Shown: piece after piece, positions 17,451 through 26,322 of the stretch
How positions within the stretch are numbered: the first letter of the stretch is position 1
How the letters are laid out: every line of letters begins with the position of its first letter
DNA from: Polymyxa betae
Taxonomy: Eukaryota > Endomyxa > Phytomyxea > Plasmodiophorida > Plasmodiophoridae
Assembly: GCA_003693705.1 (NCBI GenBank)
Contig: RBZT01000693.1
Coordinates: 1-27,084 of the forward strand
Direction of reading: 5' to 3'
Length of the DNA: 27,084 nt
Translations under genes and position numbers: made by a program
Notes under the pieces: model-generated
Told to the model about the DNA's origin: nothing
What the model saw: only the letters and a program-made list of their open reading frames with translations
The model's database searches: none

Positions 17451-20400
17451 TGACTGGAGAGGCTGTACGATGCCGACAGGGATCTTAATGACGCGGCGGA
17501 CAACCGGAGATGGTATTTGGGGCGCAACCCATCGAGTCAGCATATCAGCCCGGATGTTAAGATGACCCGCAATATGTTCGATAATATAGTTTAAACTACT
17601 TAAACGCAAACTCCATCGATATAACCAGTCGATAGAATGTAGTTTTAACGGGATCTAAGAAGATTCTGGATTGAAAAAAAATCTGTGATCAGTAAAAATG
17701 CGAAATGGTCGTTCAAAAAGAAGAAGATAATCGAAAGGATCAACTGCTTCAATCCAGCCATACGCTTTTTTCGGCACGGACCACAGAAGGGCTGCGTCAA
17801 AAAATGGCTTGCTGTAGAATGCAAGCGGTTCGTGATTCTGCTCGGCGATCGGCTTGGACAATCCACCTGGTGACAGCTGCGTGATAATGACCGAACAAGA
17901 ATCTCCGGATGAATCGTGGAAAACGCATCGCTCCATTCCAGCTTTGGGATGAGACAAAGCAAGAGTATGGTTTTGTTTCAACAGTTGCTCCAACAGGCTC
18001 CGTAAAGGCTGGATGATGCGAGCGAACTCCGGGATGTAGAGCTAAGCCATGTACAAGCACAGACAAACTGCATCAAGTCCACAGCAGTACCCTAACCCAA
18101 ACATTGAGCGTAACGCAGCAGAACGGACAGGGTCATGATTCCAACCGCCTTTAAAATAAATTTTCCCGAATTATTTAGCCTGAGAAGAAAGAATTTACAC
18201 AGCGAGGCATTAAGTTTCAGCTGAATTTTACGGCATAACTCTAAAACTGTGCGTTAAATGCGCAACAGAGATGTAGGGTCTGGAGCGTGGCCATGCAAGT
18301 AGTAGATCCATATGACTATTTCACGACACGATAGCGAGGGTCTGAAAATTGTATCCATGGCATGTTGAAAAATATAAACCGAATTGTCAGACGATATGGA
18401 GTGACTATACCAATGGGGGGAGACATTGATTGGCTCTCGACGTCACCAGCGATAGGTATCCGCCAAAAACTTTTAGAATCGTCCAGATTGAAAAAAGCAG
18501 CCGACTCCGAAATGTATTCGCCTAACGAAAGTAAGTGCGGCATGGGGTAGGAAAGACGTTGCATTTTAGAATTCGGATCTCGAAGATCACAAACTGAGCG
18601 AAGAAATCGTTTAGCTCCAGGCTTCATAACGCAAAAAGCCGGAAAAGCCCAGCGGGATGACGGATTAAGAAACCCGTTGCCGAAATCAATCAACTGAGAG
18701 AAATGCTGGGATAAAAAATCACGATAGAGTGGCGCCATATTACGAGGCTTTCATAGCAGAGGCTTCGCATCGGGAAGCATTTGTAGAATAGCATGCTCGA
18801 TATCTACAAGGTGATCAGGGCCCAATTTGACACGGAAAACATCTATGAAATCGAAATGTAGATTTTCAAGTTCCTTAGCAATCGCTGGCGGAGCATGGAT
18901 GGCTGATGCAGCGACGGCCTCCTTTAAAGCGTCCGCAACTTCAGACAGGTCTAACACAAAACGGGAGATGCTCGATATCGTGATCAGCGAAAGCAGATTC
19001 ATCCGAGACTGGATCGGGTCGAACGGCGAGCTCGCATAAGTGCTTTTCAACATCAAAGATAGAAGCAATGGGCGACCCAGCAAAATCTCCGCTAGTGGGA
19101 TATCCGCAAGGAAAACCTTTTGGCCACGGGATATGACTGTACCGGCCGATGTCTAAAGATGATTGTCGATAAAAGCGGATTTCGTCACAGTAGCCTGTGA
19201 GCCGTTTGCTAATTTGAACTGCATATTAACAGCTTCTGCGGATAAACCGGTGTCAGCTATGGTGTCCCAAACATTAGACGCCATAAGAGTAATATCGGCG
19301 CCGTCAGAAATTCAAAAAAATCCCCATCAATTTCGAGTCTCACAGAGAGCAAACGAAACATTGTTAACTCGTGAGGAAGCCTGATCGTCATGGCCCTCTT
19401 GCGTGTCCAAAGGTCGACTAGAAAGGACTTCAATGAAAGGAGAATCTGGTACTTGCATTTTAGTCCAAAATTCAGATTGGGAGTCTGCGTCATTCGAAAG
19501 GTCCGCGGGTATACGATTCACACGAGGGGGATCCATCTTGGGAGCAGTAGATGTCCCAGGCGGCGGAGTTTGTACGGTGTCCGCCATCCGGCGAGGGACG
19601 AATACGTTGGGGACATAAACGAGCCCTGGGCAGCTGGCTTTGCCGGGGTATGCGGAGAGGGACCTGAAGACGCGGCCGCAGTAGTTGACGCCGTAGTTTT
19701 GTTACGGCCCCGAGCTATGAATTCCTCAACGAGACGTTCGACAATACCAGTTAGGCACGTAGGGCAATCCCTGACGTGGTGCGACCCACTGCAATGGAAA
19801 CAGCGAAATTGCCGTGGAGGCCCCGCCATAGTGGCAGTAGAAGGCCGCGTAATAGTTGGCGGTGGTTGAGACATAGATGGCAAAACCGGGTCGAAGAGTC
19901 GATCACTGTTCAAGGTCTCATGCATGAACTTAAAGAATTTAGATAGACCAGACCGGCAGACGTTTGTCTAAATTTAAGCGATTACGAATTGCATCTCGCA
20001 AAACCTCAGGATGAACGGCTGATACACTCCCATCAGTTTGTTTAGAGCGTAGTTCTGCATGAGTTTCGAAAAGCGACGTCAATCCGTACGACTGGATGAC
20101 AGAACGGCACTGGCCAAAAATATCGTAAACATTCCTCACAGGATCATCATGATGGACAAATCGAATAGATCTGAATAACTGCTTCGTATCCAGAGGAACT
20201 GCAACGACTTCACCAATATTACATTTGAGAAGAGTGAGAATTTCATCATCCGGAATCGAAGCAAGTTTCGATTCCGCGACTCCATTCTCCAAAACACAGA
20301 TAGAGTAGAGCAGAAATGACTCGATACAATCGCTTAATGGAACCGGAAAATACTGGGCAGACTGTTGTTGCGAAATAGATGAATTCAGCCGGGCCACATC

Positions 20401-20517
20401 AGCTTGATATTTCTCCCAGTCAGATATAAAAGAGATGATAGAGAGGCGATCATAAACAGAAAGTTGAGGAGGAAATATCAGCGAGAACAGGAACGGATTC
20501 ATGGGGGTGGGTCTCAA
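17450..20517 (-). pseudogene. Ty3/Gypsy element B gag-pol, heavily decayed
   Basis: This is a relative of Gypsy A on the same strand. Gag runs 20517-19939 (FPPQLSVYDR, VHHDD). A frameshifted piece (19925-19518) holds the zinc knuckle CFHCSGSHHVRDC with the same spacing as in A. A Pro-rich linker follows (19587-19327, ending near the protease). The protease survives as SDGADITLMASNVW near 19305, with later landmark LLGRPLLLS at 19080. RT runs 18738-18300: PMPHLLSLGEYI, FNLDDSKSFWRIPI. Its active site reads IWIYYLH, the two catalytic Asp both replaced by Tyr (codons 18299-18304). RNase H remains at 17993-17450 (CVFHDSSGDS, IFTDHR, IEHIAGHLNIRADMLTRW). Integrase is absent; homology ends at about 17450 against a Copia fragment. 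Many stops and shifts separate the pieces. Confidence 0.85.
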
Positions 20518-20945
20518 AGAAGAAAAGAATGTTGAAAATTTTATAGAATCAGCAAAAAATTGTCAGAGAATGAAATTCGCTACCCTTACGCAATAACGGA
20601 ACCGGTTTGTGAAGAAACGGCGTTAAATGAAAAGAAATCAAGGAAACGACGTTACCCGTTCACAGTAACGGAACCCGTTTGCAAAAGAGCCTTAAGAGAC
20701 GATGAAAAGGAATTGGAAGAAAAGGGGTTAGGGTTAGGGTTTAGGATTTCGACTCTGAGAAACAGAGGGACAGAAACGTTGAGTGTGAAGAGGATGGAAA
20801 TGAAGACTATTTGCCAAGACAGCGACAGCAGCTGCAGAAAGTCAAGTTTACAGACCGAACGGCAAGAACGGCTGTTCGAACAGAAGAACGAGATGATAAA
20901 AACAAGAGATTCGGAAAGGAATGATTCATTTATTTGCTAAAAAGC
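20518..20945 (-). promoter_or_regulatory. Gypsy B leader with telomere-like and tandem repeats
   Basis: This stretch lies upstream of gag on -. On + it has GGGGTTAGGGTTAGGGTTTA starting near 20724, the same type of motif as in the Gypsy A leader. Next to it, an imperfect repeat of about 75 bases occurs twice (landmarks TAACGGAACCGGTTTGTGAA near 20595 and TAACGGAACCCGTTTGC near 20667). A plus-strand frame (20560-20940) spans it, with duplicated residues (YPYAITEPVCEE, YPFTVTEPVCKR), but it is explained by the DNA repeat and I do not call it a gene. The outer part (AAATAAATGAATCATTC on -) probably belongs to the 5' LTR. Confidence 0.5.
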
Positions 20946-21180
20946 CGCCACGTGCAAGCAGGGACAGATGATTAGCGGTAGCTGCAATAGTACAGAAAGT
21001 GAAGGGAATAAAATTTTTTATTAAAAATCACGAGAAGGAACCACGCAGTTTTGAACGCAAAAAAGAGCGTGAGAAATTATACGTCACAAGCTCTAAAAAA
21101 GAAAACACATCTTTCGCACATTATCAGTAACGATAAATGATGGTCGTCTAGGAAAAATATATCATTGAGCGATATAGCCA
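20946..21180. other. No gene between Gypsy B leader and Copia gag
   Basis: I see no coding or repeat structure that I can support here. The insertion border between the Gypsy B LTR and Copia sequence should lie in or beside this stretch. Confidence 0.35.
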
Positions 21181-22395
21181 ATTGCTGCCCCAAATTGGCG
21201 ATATAATTCCTTTCGAATTGCAGATGACACCTCGAGAAAACGAATGCGCCCAAGCTTTATGCCGAAAGCTGTCCTTGATGACATTGTACTATCACAATCA
21301 AGCTAGATGGGACATCTGCAGACCAACGTCAACAAAATTTAGAAAGCGAAAGCATTAATTTGCTCTCACTTACAAGACAATGTAATGTCCTACAAGCTGT
21401 CATACAGCAACTGCATCCCACTGCTCATGATGGTTGGAAATTTCTTAAATCCCGATAGGATATCCTTTCTCGTTGCGAACAAGTGAGAATTGTAAAAATT
21501 CTGGCTCTGTGAGTAGTCAAATCTTAAAAGCCAAGATTATGTTACCATGCTGCAAAGCAAAGCGTCGAATGCAACTGCTGTTGGAATTACTATTTCTGAC
21601 AACGATGTCGTCAACAAGTTGCTATGAACCTTGCCAAACGAGTTCAATTTCAACTGCGTCTCGCAATGATCAAGAAAAGGATATCAAACTCGGAAACTTG
21701 GTATCTGCTTTGATCAGAGAAGAGCGCTGACTGCAGAATCAACAACCGTGCACTCAAACCGCATATGTCAGCTGAAGCTCTGCTCAAAAAGACCCGACCT
21801 AAATACGATGACTGCAAAAGGTCAGGACATAATGCCGAACGATGTTTGGTGCTGCATCCGGAGTTAAAACCAACTTTCCCTAACAGTGTCAATAAATCAG
21901 CCAACATTCAAGCATATTCAGGAGAGACTGTCACAGATAAACAGTCTGATGAGGATTGGCTGTTGGATTGTGGTTGCCCACACCATATGGCTCCCTATGA
22001 ACTCATAGAGTTTATCTACGCCGAAAACGTCCGCTGTTCAATTGGGGAGCAATCAACTTGTAAGCGTTAATGGAATTGGCAGCAAAACTGTAAAATTGAA
22101 AGCCTCCAACCTGATACTTGGCGATGTTTTACAAGTCCAAGCTCTTGGAAAGAATCTTCTTTCAATTGGACAAAGTACTGAAAAAGGTTTCAAGTTTGTA
22201 TTTGAAAAAACCTTCTTGCAAAATCTATTCGTCCTATTCAGAAGGTCCAATTGCTGTTATCCCAAAGAGCAAGACAATCTGTATCACACGTCAAAATCAC
22301 ATGCACTACCATTTGAGTCCAATTCTGCAGGACATAGCTCACAACCGGTTGCCTTAGAAGATGGCTGTGAATTCCAAAATTGGAAGCTCATTTAG
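21181..22395 (+). pseudogene. Ty1/Copia gag-protease fragment
   Basis: The first 600 bases hold decayed gag (UBN2-like), with stops and frame changes: SLTRQCNVLQAVIQQLHP and NDVVNKLLCTLPNEFQFQLR in one frame or another. From 21765 the frame is better: KTRPKYDDCKRSGHNAERC is a zinc knuckle in which the first Cys has become Tyr (KY-DDC). The protease has WLLDCGCPHHMA near 21958, where the usual Asp-Ser-Gly has become Asp-Cys-Gly. After a shift, INLVSVNGIGSKTVKLKA and LQVQALGKNLLSIGQSTEKG match the segment between protease and integrase. Nothing beyond that is present. It probably belongs to a copy separate from the piece at 17240, because both contain the same region. Confidence 0.75.
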
Positions 22396-22716
22396 TGACG
22401 ACAGATTGCAAGAACAACCGAAAGCATTTTTCAGCGGAACAGGGATGGATTGATTGCGTTTCTGATAGATGCGGGACTCGAACAAATCATTGATAGCCGC
22501 ATTGCAAGGTAAGTCTGTTATCTAGTTTGTTTATTGTATATGTTGGCCTTTTGCTGTAGTTTTAGAGTTAGATGAAAATCACCATTGTTGGCTTTAATTT
22601 CAAGTTGAAACTTGACCTTCGAATAGACACATACTTAATTGGTCAATAATAAGATTTCAGTAAGAGCTCTTACTTCGGGTCTCACCACGACTGTTGGTTA
22701 GGGGAGTTTGCCAGCA

Positions 22717-22908
22717 TCATAGGTATAATGTATAGCGGCAGAATATTTCGCTCTCGGAAATACGAGCGAAAAAAGCATTGAAAACAAGCAACAATATGAT
22801 GCAGATTAGGGTGGCAACAACGCATCCCAAGATACCGTTTGGTTTGCTGCCGCCAACTAATTCACAAAAATAAGAATCAACGATGATACCGCTGAAGTAT
22901 TTTAGCAT
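22717..22908 (-). CDS. Possible 63-residue single-pass membrane protein
   Basis: The frame starts MLKYFSGIIVDSYFCELVGG and contains one strongly hydrophobic stretch (GILGCVVATLICIILLLVF, about residues 26-44), long enough for a membrane span, followed by a polar tail (ARISESEIFCRY). No family is recognisable and no neighbour supports it. It may be a piece of a larger gene; an overlapping frame (22877-23092, -) has some plausible residues but no motif. A chance frame in A/T-rich DNA is an equally fair explanation. Confidence 0.2.
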   Translation of the reverse strand: MLKYFSGIIVDSYFCELVGGSKPNGILGCVVATLICIILLLVFNAFFARISESEIFCRYTLYL

Positions 22909-23079
22909 ATGTTTTCTGGTACCGATCTCCTAATGGTGCAAATGCCGGCTTCACTATAGGTGAAGAGACCGAATTGCAGATCGTACAGCCAATGACGAGC
23001 GCCGAGAACAAGAAATGGTCCCGATGGGTATCCTTTGACAATGTCGAGCCGATTAATATACAGTAAATGTTTTTACTAA

Positions 23080-23169
23080 GACCCTGAAACATTTTCTCAG
23101 GGTTTAGGGTGCTAGAGACCTTCAGCGTTCAGGGTCTTATTCTTAGGCCTTCAGCAGCGTTTCAGGGTC
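23080..23169. repeat. 90-bp inverted-repeat unit (GACCCTGAAAC ends)
   Basis: GACCCTGAAAC at 23080-23090 is the exact inverse of GTTTCAGGGTC at 23159-23169. Two further CAGGGT units lie between them, at 23098 and 23129. The left arm can also pair with TCAGGGTTT directly downstream. It may be a tiny foldback element or a transposon end with subterminal repeats. Confidence 0.45.
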
Positions 23170-23202
23170 ATAACATTATGAAAAAGATAGCGGTTCTTAT
23201 TA

Positions 23203-23757
23203 TTGTTTGAGATGACCAAAGAAAATGACGGTGATGATTTGGACTTGCTTGATGTCACAATCAATGACGATTCTGTGTCGTTCTGGAATCGATATGCGGT
23301 TTCCGAAGAAAATCGTTTTTTAACTGACGGGTGGCCTGATGACCAAATTCAGACGGACGGAACTCCCTGCGCTTCACAGGCTGCCAAGGATACGCTTCAT
23401 CGAAACGATCCCAAACATAAAATAAGCGCAAGAGCGCTGCGAAGACAGAGATGAATGCCACACGGCTGAGTTTCCGTTCGGAACCGACCCCGCAGTTTAA
23501 GAAGGGAAAAACAGACTTTACAACGGCATGGATCGAGATGCAGAGTCAACATCTTGCTTTGGAACAGGAAAGATCTCGGCGAGATCTGGAGTTTCAGCAA
23601 TGACAGGCAGAGCTCAATGCTGTGAAACTGAAAGAGGGTCACCGGTTGGCCACTCAGATAGCCAAAGGCAACTTTATTGCTGATCTCATGAAAAGCGGTC
23701 GTAGTGTGACCGAAATCAAAGAAATGGTGAGCATGGTTTTTCCTGACAATCAACCAC
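23203..23757 (+). pseudogene. Myb-like accessory protein of Harbinger B, C-terminal part
   Basis: The first frame (23203-23454) is acidic (ENDGDDLDLLDVTINDDS) and may be the linker region. A frameshift near 23420 leads to NKRKSAAKTEMNATRLSF, a Lys/Arg-rich stretch that could be a nuclear localisation signal. The C-terminal coiled coil then runs in one frame with a single TGA (23601-23603): DFTTAWIEMQSQHLALEQER, and AKGNFIADLMKSGRSVTEIK ending MVFPDNQ. It aligns with DFTTTFAETQHAYLEFKMET and AKGNMVSSLLSTGPSIDVIK of Harbinger A. No SANT domain remains. Confidence 0.7.
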
Positions 23758-23807
23758 GACAGTGGCGTCTAAAAACGTCATCATTGATCAGTGCAGAATT
23801 TCTCAAC

Positions 23808-23875
23808 GGTATCAGATATTTCCGTTTTTGTGATGCTTTCCAGAAACTATCACAAAAACCGAAATACCTGATACC
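23808..23875. repeat. Strong 27-bp-arm hairpin inside Harbinger B
   Basis: The left arm (23808-23834) and right arm (23849-23875) are inverted copies matching at 25 of 27 positions, with a 14-base loop (GCTTTCCAGAAACT). Each arm begins with GGTATCA when read from outside, the heptamer also found in the Harbinger A terminal repeat (GGGGGTATCAAAG). It lies exactly between the two convergent gene ends. It could be a small foldback element or an RNA-level terminator shared by both genes. Confidence 0.7.
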
Positions 23876-23918
23876 TTTAAATCATCTGTCTCTTATGCTC
23901 ATATCTATATTGGATATA

Positions 23919-24190
23919 TTAAACAAAATCCCAGTACTGCAGTACTTTCTGTTGAATAGATCGTCTCCAATCCGAGATCGTTCCATTGCTGTGCGCTCCG
24001 TAATCTTCGGTGTCGCATGATTCTTCTGAAATTATTCCCTGTACCTCTCGGTTGTCCATGTCATCGGCAGGAATTTGAAGAGCTGTAACCATATTATGCA
24101 ATACCTAACAGGCCAGAATCCAGTCACACGCCTTGTTGACATGGATGGGCTTGTTGATCGAAACTGGAAGCCCTCACCGTAACTCCGTGA
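23919..24190 (-). pseudogene. Harbinger B transposase, C-terminal fragment
   Basis: Reading down from about 24190, it has LR-GLPVSINKPIHVNKACDW, ILAC, a stop, then VLHNMVTALQIPADDMD and the tail ISDWRRSIQQKVLQYWDFV. This corresponds to the last 100 or so residues of the Harbinger A protein (LRGLPITINMPKDVSYACDW, VLHSMVNGL, QKEVLEYFGFYD). None of the three catalytic acidic residues is included. Two in-frame stops are present. The two copies are clearly different in sequence, so they are separate subfamilies rather than recent duplicates. Confidence 0.75.
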
Positions 24191-24660
24191 GCCTGCTTTT
24201 TTCTACGTTTGCCCTGCCAATTGGACCCCGAAAATTCGCAGGTGTACAGAGGCAGAAACTCATCGGAAAATGCGTGGTTACGCATTTTTGTTATTGCATA
24301 GATTGAAAGAACATTTGCTGTACATTGCGGAATACGGTAAACTGATGTTTTGCAGAAAACGCCTCGAGTTCGCATGCAAACACAGAAAACGCAGCTTTGC
24401 TTATATTCGACAATTGATGAGGTGACTTTATCCAGCGTTCTGAAAAGTCGTGCATTTTTATTACTAAATATTGCAGGTCGAAAAATCGTATATACACAAA
24501 TCTCATACAAATCGCGATATCCACCCTCTTGATCTTGATATCATCTATAAACACGTTTAACGGCAATGTCGAATACAGTTTTCCGGCATTTGATAGTCGA
24601 AGTTTTGAAGTGAGCCTTGATGGTGGAACGCGCGGGACACAATTAGCACGTAGCACAGAA
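24191..24660. other. No gene; A/T-rich with GCAAAA/TGCGTTTT variants
   Basis: The frames on both strands here are long-ish but resemble nothing. GAAAATTCGCAGGT (24230-24243) repeats the motif at 17184-17197. Short units such as AAAATGCG, CGCATTT and AAAACGC are frequent, as in subterminal regions of hAT transposons. Confidence 0.35.
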
Positions 24661-24980
24661 CTGAAGGTCATCCGTTATTTCAGGAGACCATCCCTCGAAT
24701 ACGAGAACAGTACTCCAGTCTGGTTACTATACAGCGTTATTCCGGCAGCAGCCAAGATCCATCAGTATTAAGCACCCTAAGCTCGGGCCGTATGGAATTT
24801 TACACTTGGCTTTGAGACACCGCAATAAGCATGTACGCTTCTCATCGCCCATTTACGCTTATTTCCTCCTTGATTTATAGCGGCAGATAACAAAAGAAAC
24901 TGTCGATAAAACACTTGGGAGGTCATCCATTATTTCAGGCGACCGGCCCTCGTACTGAGAGCCGTACATCCCATCTTCTT
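24661..24980 (-). repeat. Dispersed repeat, copy 2 (inverted relative to copy 1)
   Basis: This segment is homologous to 16451-16745 on the opposite strand. On +, GGTCATCCGTTATTTCAGG starts near 24667, AGCAGCCAAGATCCATCAGT lies near 24749, TTAAGCACCCTAAGC near 24769, GGGCCGTATGGAATTTTACA near 24785, and GGTCATCCATTATTTCAGG starts at 24921. The direct repeats that bound the unit (about 24667-24696 and 24921-24952) are about 255 bases apart, like the roughly 240 bases in copy 1. Confidence 0.6.
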
Positions 24981-25414
24981 TATCGTCTTCCGCAGCTTGT
25001 ACGAACTGCAGGGGCCCAATGCCCGGACAGATCTGAAGTCAAGCTCTTGGTCGGGCAGATGTGGGAGTGTGGCTTAGATGCCTTTTTGGATGCGACGAAG
25101 TTTGAGGTTGACATCAAGCCAAGAGGTATTCAATAACACTAGGTAGAGTGGTCCGCCTCGGACTGTGCAACTATCAGTTGCTGGTTTAAATTGATACGAA
25201 AAGGTCACATATACAAATGTGCGCAGTCAGACGTGACGCATTCATATGAAATTTAAGTCACACAAATCGCCAATTTCAGATTGGAAGATTCCTTGCTGAT
25301 TCGATTGAAATTTAGCAGTATTTCGCTCACTTGCATTTCGAATAATCACTTCAAGAAAATTCTGGTCGCTCTCTTCCATTGTTAATAAACACAGATGCCT
25401 GTAGTTAGGCGGGA
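24981..25414. other. No recognisable gene
   Basis: A plus-strand frame (24915-25136) begins inside the dispersed repeat and has no recognisable motif. The rest is A/T-rich without notable structure. Confidence 0.35.
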
Positions 25415-25816
25415 ATGCAGAGATTTACTTTTGCGCAAGACCAAGTTTGCAAGAGCTTTATCGTTTTTGATTCAATGGACACAGCTGCAGCAGGCACCGA
25501 AGGATTTTACGTAATCAACAAAGAGCCGGAGGCCAGGGTGGAACTCTTAGTTGCTGAGATCGATGCAAGGGAGCATTGCGTTAGGGTCCATTGTGAAGAT
25601 GTAGATCTGCGAACACATCGTGCTGTTCGAGTGACCAGGGTTTTGGCAAAAACAGAAATCCCATTGGTCCGAACTAGTGGTTCCAATGAAAAAGTTCTCA
25701 GCAAAGGGTTACGTTTCATCGCTGATCGGAATGATATTCGCTACGAAATTCCTAAGAAGGGTCTTCCAGCTGAAGTCATCTGGGTTTTGCAGACATCTCA
25801 CTGTCACATTCTTTAG
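25415..25816 (+). CDS. Hypothetical 133-residue protein, unrecognised
   Basis: The frame starts MQRFTFAQDQVCKSFIVFDS and has the mixed charged/hydrophobic alternation of a beta-rich globular domain (EARVELLVAEIDAREHCVRV, VTRVLAKTEIPLVRT, LSKGLRFIADRNDIRYEI). It lacks any signal peptide, membrane span or known catalytic motif. Downstream coding-like pieces continue in other frames: VESECDLTTSHYLKALMCIG directly after the stop; then, after a run of ten A (25884-25893), TLTRDELDELKMETASQ; then 25943-26207. So this may be the first part of a longer gene broken by frameshifts or introns. It could be a host gene or an unfamiliar transposon gene. Confidence 0.4.
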   Translation: MQRFTFAQDQVCKSFIVFDSMDTAAAGTEGFYVINKEPEARVELLVAEIDAREHCVRVHCEDVDLRTHRAVRVTRVLAKTEIPLVRTSGSNEKVLSKGLRFIADRNDIRYEIPKKGLPAEVIWVLQTSHCHIL

Positions 25817-25942
25817 GTAGAAAGCGAGTGCGATCTGACGACCTCACATTATCTGAAAGCCCTGATGTGTATTGGAAACCGTGAAAAAAAAAACGCTCAC
25901 TAGGGACGAGCTTGATGAACTGAAAATGGAGACTGCAAGTCA

Positions 25943-26207
25943 ATGACCCCGGAGCGAAGGCTGATGTGCCAGTTGATTCGAGATCAAATCAAGTTCCAAA
26001 AGAAAGACCTGAAATTCCAGAGTGATTGAACGTTTCGACAAACCGTTTTCTAGCATTAATCCTGAGACAATCGAGGCTGAAGCTGAACGTTTGTTGAATG
26101 AGATTAACCGCAAGTTTCCGAAGGCCAGGGCTAACAAAGAGCTGGTTCAAAAAGGTAAGCTGAACAAATTTAGAACGTCTCTCGTGAGTGTAGCAGGCTC
26201 ACACTAG
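25943..26207 (+). CDS. Charged helical segment, unrecognised (possibly continuing 25415)
   Basis: An ATG at 25943 opens MTPERRLMCQLIRDQIKFQK and runs to a stop near 26026. An overlapping frame carries IERFDKPFSSINPETIEAEA, then ERLLNEINRKFPKARANKEL to 26207. Both are Lys/Glu/Arg-rich and predicted helical. The change of frame around 26022 suggests a one-base lesion or a splice junction. It ends just before the presumed LTR of Gypsy C. No function can be assigned. Confidence 0.3.
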
Positions 26208-26239
26208 CAAGATATGTAAAAGCAGAAGTCATTTTATTT

Positions 26240-26322
26240 TGTAGGGTACTGTTGATCGACCCAAGAAAAAATAAAGATAGTCACAGCAAAAAATAAGAAA
26301 GAGATTTCATAAAAACTCTACA
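26240..26322 (-). repeat. Presumed 3' LTR start of Gypsy C (short)
   Basis: On -, the LTR would begin TGTAG at 26322, directly after the polypurine tract. A matching inverted end CTACA occurs at 26240-26244 (83 bp) or at 26189-26193 (134 bp). The longer version would contain an AATAAA signal near 26233-26238 on -. The other LTR is outside the window, so the right border is unproven. Confidence 0.4.

Larger units (their letters stand above)
22396..23202. other. No firm gene; inverted-repeat cluster near 23080
   Basis: No transposon protein is recognisable here. A possible small membrane ORF lies on - at 22717-22908. At 23080-23169 there is a cluster of CAGGGT-type repeats with an 11-base inverted pair. 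Confidence 0.4.
23203..24190. mobile_element. PIF/Harbinger element B, fragment
   Basis: It has the same two-gene convergent design as Harbinger A: a Myb-like tail on + (to about 23757) facing the C terminus of a transposase on - (23919-24190). The SANT domain, the catalytic core and any terminal repeats are missing. The two coding ends are separated by a 27-base-arm hairpin (23808-23875) that Harbinger A lacks. Its right border near 24200 runs into unrelated A/T-rich DNA. Confidence 0.75.

Noticed and set aside
20724-20743. A true telomere or subtelomere because of TTAGGG/TTTAGGG units
   Set aside because: Only two or three units, in the interior of retroelement leaders and present in two separate copies; no array.
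20560-20940. A 126-residue protein with an internal repeat on +
   Set aside because: It lies in the Gypsy B leader, opposite to the element, and its repeated residues follow from a DNA tandem repeat; nothing else supports it.
24291-24671. A 126-codon minus-strand frame containing VFIDDIKI, resembling an RT active site
   Set aside because: No other RT motif lies around it at the expected spacing; single-motif resemblance by chance.
25139-25200. A tRNA or tRNA-derived SINE head (TAGAGTGGTCCG ... TGGTTTAAATTGA)
   Set aside because: The box A-like and box B-like parts are poor matches and I could not form a convincing cloverleaf.
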